10,484 nucleotides of DNA from NCBI GenBank assembly GCA_934085635.1, contig CAKOHL010000037.1:1-10484 (forward strand), read 5' to 3'. The DNA comes from an uncultured Bacilli bacterium. GTDB taxonomy: Bacteria; Bacillota_I; Bacilli_A; RF39; UBA660. Both the position numbers and the translations under genes were made by a program. Under the pieces are notes generated by a model that did no database searches, was not told where the DNA came from, and saw only the letters and a program-made list of their open reading frames with translations. Each line of letters begins with the position of its first letter. Position 1 is the stretch's first letter. Shown here in pieces: positions 6,019-10,484 of this stretch.

Positions 6019-6594
6019 CTAGTTAGTAGTTAAATCTTTCACTACTTTATTAGTTTTTCTAATAAATCTTAATACATACGCACTATATATTATATTCACA
6101 AGTTCACTTACTAATAACACCACACCAGATATTATAACAACAGTTTCTACTGCTCCAAATGGGTTAATTAATATAATTATACCTAATATAATAGATAGTG
6201 CTGAAATTATAACTCCAGTTAAATAATTACTATTTTCTACTTCTTTAAAATCTAGTGATGTTTGAAGTTTAAAAATATTAATAAATACTATCATAAGTCC
6301 TAATAAAGATGGAAATAAAGTAATTAATAAATTATATTTAAATACAAAAAGTATACCTACAGTTATTTCCATTATTCCTCTAAATAGTCCATAATTAAAA
6401 AGTACATCATCTTCTTTTTTAAAGAAATAATTTAGAAAATCAAAAACACCACATATAAGTACACACATACCAATTATTTTAATTAATGTACTTACTATTT
6501 CAAGTGGTTTCATCATTAAAAATACAGCAAGTGCTATTAATAGGATAGAAATTAAAATACTTTTTATCTCCTTTGTTTTTATTATATCATTCAT
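6019..6594 (-). CDS. DUF308/HdeD-like integral membrane protein
   Basis: A 191-residue hydrophobic protein with about six membrane helices (near 10-27, 35-56, 68-85, 86-108, 125-145 and 147-172), arranged as pairs with short loops. Conserved-looking helix ends such as MMKPLEIV and LINPFGAVE recur in both halves, as in DUF308 proteins related to E. coli HdeD (acid resistance). No biochemical role is established for this family in Firmicutes. The start at 6594 is chosen over the in-frame ATG ten codons upstream because AGGAGGT precedes it. It is the first gene of a four-gene operon with the superoxide reductase, LiaF-like and DUF4097 genes, which suggests a membrane or oxidative stress function. 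Family moderately sure. Confidence 0.8.
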   Translation of the reverse strand: MNDIIKTKEIKSILISILLIALAVFLMMKPLEIVSTLIKIIGMCVLICGVFDFLNYFFKKEDDVLFNYGLFRGIMEITVGILFVFKYNLLITLFPSLLGLMIVFINIFKLQTSLDFKEVENSNYLTGVIISALSIILGIIILINPFGAVETVVIISGVVLLVSELVNIIYSAYVLRFIRKTNKVVKDLTTN

Positions 6595-6614
6595 ATAAGT
6601 ACCTCCTAGTCTTA

Positions 6615-6623
6615 ATTTTACCA
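6615..6623 (-). promoter_or_regulatory. Predicted extended -10 promoter of the DUF308-dfx operon
   Basis: TGGTAAAAT is an extended -10 box placed seven bases before the Shine-Dalgarno AGGAGGT of the DUF308 gene. The -35 region (TTTAAT, 17 bases upstream) is weak and lies within the truA terminator. The layout closely resembles the cysS promoter (TGATAAAATTAA against TGGTAAAATTAA). Confidence 0.4.
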
Positions 6624-6624
6624 C

Positions 6625-6647
6625 AAAAAAAGAGATAATTAAATCTC
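6625..6647 (-). terminator. Intrinsic terminator after truA
   Basis: GAGAT and ATCTC form a five-pair stem with a six-base loop (6647-6632), followed by seven T residues (6631-6625). It lies about 26 bases after the truA stop and ends the ecf-truA operon. The stem is short, so termination may be partial. Confidence 0.6.
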
Positions 6648-6673
6648 ATTTATATAACAAATGTAAACTAATA

Positions 6674-7399
6674 CTAATATTTAATTTTATTTAAATATAG
6701 CCCACTTGCTGGAGCTTTTATTCCTAATTTAGTTCTATCTTTAGATTCTAGTATTTCTTTAGTCATTATAGGAGTCTTTTTATTTTCATTTATTTCAAGA
6801 AAAAGACCTATTATATTTCTAATCATATATTTTAAGAACCCATTAGCTTCTATAGATATTATTAGTAAATTCTTATTCTTTTTAAACTTTATATAGTTTA
6901 CTTTTCTTACAGTGTTTTTACCCATACTATCAGAAGTAAAACTTTTAAAGTCATGCTCTCCTACTAAGTATTTACTTGCTTTTTTAAGTAACTTAATATT
7001 TATTTTCTTATTATACTCAAGTTCATAATTCCTTCTAGTAGGATTATATTCTCCCATATTTATAACATATATATATTCTTTACTTTTTACACTATATCTT
7101 GCGTGAAAGTCTTCATTTACTATAGTTATATTTTTAAAATATATGTCATTACTTATTAGTTTATTTAAACTAGTTTGTAACTTTTCAGTATCTAAAACTT
7201 TATCACTATCAAAATGAAAGTAAAAACTATTCGCGTGTACTCCTCTATCTGTTCTAGACGCTCCTACTATTAGAATATTTTCATTTAATACTTTTCCAAG
7301 CACCTCTTCTACTAAAGAGCACACAGTCCTTTTATCTTTCTGTCTTTGAAATCCATAGAATAAATACCCATCATAACTTATCTCACATAAATATCTCAT
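6674..7399 (-). CDS. truA: tRNA pseudouridine(38-40) synthase TruA
   Basis: TruA converts uridines 38-40 of the tRNA anticodon arm to pseudouridine. The 241-residue protein matches the family's length. It begins MRYLCEISYDGYLFYGFQRQ and carries GASRTDRGVHA at 46-56, with the catalytic aspartate at 51. The C-terminal half has NGFLKYMIRNIIG, corresponding to the family's F.yhMVR.ivG motif, and ends with a PASGLYL segment typical of TruA. The start codon overlaps the ecfT stop (ATGA), so translation is coupled. The order ecfA1-ecfA2-ecfT-truA is a classic Firmicutes arrangement and identifies this as the standard ecf locus. A hairpin terminator follows. Nothing suggests loss of function, in contrast to the upstream ATPases. 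Confidence 0.96.
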   Translation of the reverse strand: MRYLCEISYDGYLFYGFQRQKDKRTVCSLVEEVLGKVLNENILIVGASRTDRGVHANSFYFHFDSDKVLDTEKLQTSLNKLISNDIYFKNITIVNEDFHARYSVKSKEYIYVINMGEYNPTRRNYELEYNKKINIKLLKKASKYLVGEHDFKSFTSDSMGKNTVRKVNYIKFKKNKNLLIISIEANGFLKYMIRNIIGLFLEINENKKTPIMTKEILESKDRTKLGIKAPASGLYLNKIKY

Positions 7400-8145
7400 A
7401 ATACTCCTCTTATTATATAGTAAATAAATAACATAAATACAAGAATTATAACAATATCTAAAATACCAAATTTATTTACTTTTACATTAGTTCTATATTT
7501 CTTAGTACTATACATTCTTAGCTTACTATTAAACTTCATCTTAGATATCTTTTCATTAGTTAACCTAAGTGTATTTTTAAATGAAATAACTATAGTAATA
7601 AATCTAGATAATATATCTGTATGAAAATAGTCTAGTCCTCTTGCACTTGAACTTATTAATACTTTTCTCTCTGTTATTAATAGAAGTGGTATAAACCTTA
7701 TTACATTAACTACTCTATTAATAAATACACTTATTCTTAAATTAAATATATTAAAAGGAGTTAATACTTTTTCTAATGAGTACTTCATTTCACTTTGAGT
7801 AGTTGTATAGAATATTAGTGATAAGTATAATATAACATTAAATATCTTAAATAATATTGTAATTGCTTCATCAAGATTTAATCCTTTACTAGCAAGAAGT
7901 ACTACTAAGACTATTAAAATATATCTAAGTCCATAAATTATATCAAAGTAAAATCTAAGAGGAACTTTACTCATATAAATTAACATAAATATAAAGAATA
8001 AAATAACTACTTCTAACTGTAAACTACTACTAAATATTACTGGCATCAAGAGAAGAATTAAACATATTAATTTACTTATAGGATTTAACTTATGAATAGA
8101 ACTTTCAACAGGATAATATGAACCAAAATATTTATTATTTTGCAT
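7396..8145 (-). CDS. ecfT: ECF transporter transmembrane protein EcfT, second coupling motif degenerate
   Basis: EcfT is the membrane scaffold of energy-coupling factor vitamin and metal transporters, linking substrate-binding S proteins to two ATPases. The 249-residue protein has the family layout: several helices in the N-terminal half (about 25-125), an amphipathic coupling region (about 140-220) and a last membrane helix (about 227-247). The first coupling motif, SARGLD, is intact at 167-172. The second, normally Ala-Arg-Gly followed by an Arg-Thr, reads MKFNSK at 203-208 before KYRT, so the ARG triplet is replaced by about Phe205-Asn206-Ser207. The start at 8145 has AGGAGGTG six bases before it and overlaps the end of the ATPase gene by 11 bases. 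It overlaps truA at the other end. No S component lies in the window. The identification rests on motif, topology and gene order. Confidence 0.85.
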   Translation of the reverse strand: MQNNKYFGSYYPVESSIHKLNPISKLICLILLLMPVIFSSSLQLEVVILFFIFMLIYMSKVPLRFYFDIIYGLRYILIVLVVLLASKGLNLDEAITILFKIFNVILYLSLIFYTTTQSEMKYSLEKVLTPFNIFNLRISVFINRVVNVIRFIPLLLITERKVLISSSARGLDYFHTDILSRFITIVISFKNTLRLTNEKISKMKFNSKLRMYSTKKYRTNVKVNKFGILDIVIILVFMLFIYYIIRGVL

Positions 8146-8977
8146 TTCTATACACCTCCTTTATTAAGTCAAGTATATTTGAAGTGTACGTAAGATTAGC
8201 ACCCATATTATTAGATTCATTTATAAACTTCACTATATCTGGCGCGTCTACATTTATTTTTGCTAAAGTATCTATATCCTCCAGCACACGTTTATCTCCT
8301 TCTTTAACCAAAGAACCTCTATCAAAAAGCATTACTTTATCTGCTACTTCATATGCTTCATCACAGTCTTTAGTTAAAATAATTATTGTCTTTTTATACG
8401 AGTTTTTAAGTTTTAAAATTAAATTATTTAAATTAGTTCTATCTTTCTTATTTAAGAAAAGCCAAGGTTCATCTAATATTATTACACTTGGATTAAATAT
8501 AAGAGTACTTGCAAGAGCTACTTTTTTCTTTTCGCTCATTGATAATTCACTAATTCTTTTATTCAAATACTCTTCACTTAAATTTACTAACTTAAGTGCT
8601 TCATTTATTCTAATACTCTTTTTATTTAACTTATACTTAAAATATTTAAGTCCAAATGATAATTCATCTTTTACAGTTTTACTTATTAAAAAGTCATTAG
8701 GATTACTAGGAAGATATCCAATATTCATTCTAAGTTTATTTATATTTTTTATATATTTACCATTATTAATAAAGCCTAGTGTTTTTACGTATCCCATTGT
8801 AGGCTTTCCTACTCCATTAATAAGAAGAGGTAATTTACTTATACCACTTTCAGTAGATCCTACTACTGTATATATAAGTGACGCTTCAAACTTAAGATTT
8901 ACATTATTTAAATATGTTACTTCTAAAGGAGTACGAATATTTTCTTTATATGTTACATTAACAAACTCTATTTCCAT
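8135..8977 (-). CDS. ecfA2: EcfA2-like ABC ATPase with degenerate catalytic motifs
   Basis: A 280-residue ABC-type ATPase of the ECF transporter module by fold, length and gene order. The Walker A loop reads GSTESGIS at 40-47, with Glu43 for Gly and Ile46 for the ATP-binding lysine. The Q-loop glutamine is replaced (Ser91 in YLPSNPNDF). The LSGGQ signature reads LSMSE (145-149). The switch histidine is Lys203 (LTKDCDEA). Walker B is intact, with Asp169 and Glu170 in VIILDEP. The frame is nevertheless open for its full normal length, has a good ribosome site (AGGGGGTG) and overlaps both neighbours by about 10 bases, so it looks maintained rather than decaying. ATP binding and hydrolysis would be expected to be absent or strongly reduced. 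It may be a structural pseudo-ATPase. EcfA2 rather than EcfA1 is assigned from position in the operon. Confidence 0.82.
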   Translation of the reverse strand: MEIEFVNVTYKENIRTPLEVTYLNNVNLKFEASLIYTVVGSTESGISKLPLLINGVGKPTMGYVKTLGFINNGKYIKNINKLRMNIGYLPSNPNDFLISKTVKDELSFGLKYFKYKLNKKSIRINEALKLVNLSEEYLNKRISELSMSEKKKVALASTLIFNPSVIILDEPWLFLNKKDRTNLNNLILKLKNSYKKTIIILTKDCDEAYEVADKVMLFDRGSLVKEGDKRVLEDIDTLAKINVDAPDIVKFINESNNMGANLTYTSNILDLIKEVYRNAK

Positions 8978-9732
8978 AAAGCACCCCCTAATGAAGTATA
9001 GTCTAAAATATAATTATCTATAAGATTATAATCAATTAAATACTTATTTAAAAGAACTATAAATGGTAAATTAATACCAAGTCTTTTCATAATCTTTTCT
9101 TCATTTAAAACACTCATAGTTTTTCCAGACATCACTATTTTCTTATCATCTGAAACATACACAAAATTACCTAATAAACTCTCTTCTACATTATTAGTAA
9201 AATTAAGTACTATATTTTCATTATTTACATATTCCTTTAAAACCTTACAAGCTATTTCATAATCACTTTTATCAAGTACTTCTAATAAGTTATCTATCAC
9301 TATCATCTTAGGTTCACTAATTAAAGAACAACCAATTAACAGAAGAGCCTTCTTACTATTTGATAAACTATAAGGACTTACATTAAGAGGTAACTTAAGA
9401 ATATTAGATAACTTACTTACCTTATCCTTTATATCATTTACTTTCATACCTAAACTCTCTAAATTGTATGATAGTTCAGTAAACACAGTTTCAGTCTCAA
9501 AAGAATCAATAAAATCATAAGAAGCAACTTTAATCAAACTATAAAGCTTATCCACATAATTCTTAGAACTAATCTTATTATAATTAACCATCATAAAATT
9601 ATTAGAATATTTATAAATTACATTATTATAAATATGAGTATTAAGTTTACCTAAAAAAGTAACAAAATCTCCCCTTTTAACACTAAAATAAATTTCATCA
9701 CTTTCCCTATAACTTAAGAAATCACTAAACAT
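8968..9732 (-). CDS. ecfA1: EcfA1-like ABC ATPase, all catalytic motifs lost
   Basis: A 254-residue protein, recognisable as the first ECF ATPase by its place before ecfA2-ecfT-truA and by remnants of the ABC fold. The Walker A region reads FLGKLNTHIYN (26-36): only the first glycine survives, and the lysine position is Ile34. The Q-loop region (about 68-75, KVASYDFI) has no glutamine. The signature is LSNSKKALL (123-131) instead of LSGGQ. Walker B keeps Asp147 but has Asn148 for the catalytic glutamate (MIVIDN). The switch histidine position is Asn180 (FTNN). It is first in the operon, with a near-consensus -10 box and AAGGTGG before the ATG. The reading frame is intact. By itself the sequence could be called uncharacterised; context makes EcfA1 the best reading. 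It should not hydrolyse ATP. Confidence 0.72.
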   Translation of the reverse strand: MFSDFLSYRESDEIYFSVKRGDFVTFLGKLNTHIYNNVIYKYSNNFMMVNYNKISSKNYVDKLYSLIKVASYDFIDSFETETVFTELSYNLESLGMKVNDIKDKVSKLSNILKLPLNVSPYSLSNSKKALLLIGCSLISEPKMIVIDNLLEVLDKSDYEIACKVLKEYVNNENIVLNFTNNVEESLLGNFVYVSDDKKIVMSGKTMSVLNEEKIMKRLGINLPFIVLLNKYLIDYNLIDNYILDYTSLGGALWK

Positions 9733-9749
9733 AAAACCACCTTGCCAAT

Positions 9750-9778
9750 ATTATACAATACATAAAAGAAAAAAACTA
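9750..9778 (-). promoter_or_regulatory. Predicted promoter of the ecf-truA operon
   Basis: A perfect TATAAT (9755-9750) lies 17 bases from a weak -35 (TAGTTT, 9778-9773). The Shine-Dalgarno AAGGTGG starts six bases after the -10, so the transcript would begin almost at the ribosome site. No clear strong terminator separates it from the reverse transcriptase gene, so read-through is possible. Confidence 0.5.
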
Positions 9779-9789
9779 GAATAACTTTT

Positions 9790-10484
9790 TTATAAATATA
9801 TACTTCTTTTAACTGTATTACTAAAACTTAAATAACCTTTATAACTAGGAAACACCTTATATAATCTATTTATATCATATATAAATAAATTAGTAAGTTT
9901 CTTATCAATTCTTTTAATAGTATCCTTTTTATATCTAATAATTAACCCATTACTTATATTAAAATTATATCCAAGAAAATCAACACCACTTCTTAATTTA
10001 AAAATACTGCTTCTCTCATTAACATTTAAATCATACTTTTCTATTTCCTTAGTAATAATTTTCTTATACTCTTTTAATTTTTCGTAATCACTATCTAGTA
10101 TAACTAAATCATCCATATATCTAATATAATACTTACACCCTAGTACTTCCTTAATAAAATGATCAACTTTATTAAGAAAAAACACTGCAAGTATTTGACT
10201 AGACATATTACCTATAGGAAGCCCATATCCTTTCCTATAGGTTGGTATCTTATCAAGTTCATTATAAAGTTTCTTTTTTTCTTCTTTGCAAATATTAAGA
10301 CTTTTAATTCTTTCCTTTTCTTTATAAATAACTTCTCTAATTTGTCTATTCACATAAGGCAAATTAGTTGTATCAAGTATTTTCTTCAAAATCCAAAGTG
10401 CTTTTTTATCCTTAATCTTTTCTTCACATAATTTAATTAATATATTATGATTAATATTATAAAAGAATTTACTTACATCTAATT
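9790..10484 (-). CDS. Reverse transcriptase (IGxxxSQ / YMDD type), N-terminus beyond the right edge
   Basis: The frame is open from the window edge to a stop at 9790-9792; a TTG at 10389 is not the real start, because catalytic sequence continues upstream. The visible 231 residues begin LDVSKFFYNINHNIL (motif A, with the first catalytic Asp at 10477-10479). LPIGNMSSQ follows (motif at 10195-10215), then YIRYMDDLVIL with the catalytic YMDD at 10108-10119. After this come VDFLGYNF and a basic C-terminal region ending SYKGYLSFSNTVKRS. The IGxxxSQ motif, instead of the QGxxxSP of group II introns, is typical of diversity-generating retroelement enzymes and some related bacterial RTs. No maturase or endonuclease domain follows. 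No template or variable repeat was found in the window. The enzyme class is certain; the element type is not. It lies upstream of the ecf operon, on the same strand. Confidence 0.92.
   Translation of the reverse strand, partial: LDVSKFFYNINHNILIKLCEEKIKDKKALWILKKILDTTNLPYVNRQIREVIYKEKERIKSLNICKEEKKKLYNELDKIPTYRKGYGLPIGNMSSQILAVFFLNKVDHFIKEVLGCKYYIRYMDDLVILDSDYEKLKEYKKIITKEIEKYDLNVNERSSIFKLRSGVDFLGYNFNISNGLIIRYKKDTIKRIDKKLTNLFIYDINRLYKVFPSYKGYLSFSNTVKRSIYL

Noticed and set aside
6595..6624. Longer start for the DUF308 gene
   Set aside because: The ten extra codons include the Shine-Dalgarno AGGAGGT of the downstream ATG and overlap the predicted -10 box.
8118..9023. A 301-codon open frame on the plus strand
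   Set aside because: It lies antisense to the EcfA2-like gene, has no good ribosome site and translates to a Ser/Leu/Phe-rich sequence with no family features. The minus-strand gene has motifs, ribosome site and operon overlaps.
8135..9732. Treating the ATPase genes as pseudogenes
   Set aside because: There are no internal stops or frameshifts, and ribosome sites and overlaps with neighbours are preserved.
9756..9795. Hairpin terminator after the reverse transcriptase
   Set aside because: Only an A-run facing a T-run with a mismatched core was found; too weak to call.
8968..10484. Diversity-generating retroelement with template and variable repeats
   Set aside because: No repeat pair of suitable length was seen by eye and no target protein with a lectin-like C-terminus is present; only the enzyme's motifs point that way.

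Overview
The window is strongly A+T-rich and every gene that can be supported lies on the minus strand. Shine-Dalgarno sites are strong (AGGAGG type, 4-8 bases before the start), many genes overlap by a few bases, and TGA is used as a stop (at 7396-7398, 4959-4961 and 2402-2404). This points to a low-GC Firmicutes/Bacilli-type bacterium using the standard bacterial code, not a Mycoplasma-type code. A reduced, RF39-like uncultured gut lineage would fit, but that is only a guess from the composition and divergent proteins.

Reading in the direction of transcription, from the right edge to the left:
(1) 10484-9790: the C-terminal part of a reverse transcriptase of the IGxxxSQ / YMDD type. Its N-terminus lies outside the window.
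(2) 9732-6674: a tightly overlapping operon in the classic Firmicutes order ecfA1-ecfA2-ecfT-truA, with its own promoter. TruA looks normal. Both ATPase subunits have lost the Walker A lysine, the Q-loop glutamine, the signature motif and the switch histidine, and one has also lost the catalytic glutamate.
(3) 6594-4168: an operon of a DUF308/HdeD-like membrane protein, a desulfoferrodoxin-type superoxide reductase, a LiaF-like membrane protein and a DUF4097/LiaG-like protein. It ends in a hairpin terminator that overlaps the last stop codon.
(4) 4048-2639: cysS, a single gene with its own promoter and terminator.
(5) 2579-913: a promoter, then a 38-codon peptide with six cysteines, then an intrinsic terminator whose stem contains the peptide's stop codon, and 15 bases after the U-tract the start codon of a RelA/SpoT homologue. 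This has the layout of a transcription attenuator with a cysteine-codon leader peptide. The RelA/SpoT protein keeps its hydrolase residues but has Gln in place of the catalytic synthetase Glu, and it ends soon after the TGS domain.
(6) 870-1: a radical SAM protein with a SPASM-like cysteine-rich C-terminus, open through the left edge and probably co-transcribed with rel.

The strongest candidates for undescribed biology are the cysteine-codon attenuator in front of the (p)ppGpp gene and the ECF energising module whose two ATPases both look catalytically dead at the conserved locus. No CRISPR array, tRNA, rRNA, insertion sequence or long repeat was seen. No gene-free stretch exceeds 300 bases; the longest, between cysS and rel (about 283 bases), is filled by the terminator, promoter, leader peptide and attenuator hairpin.
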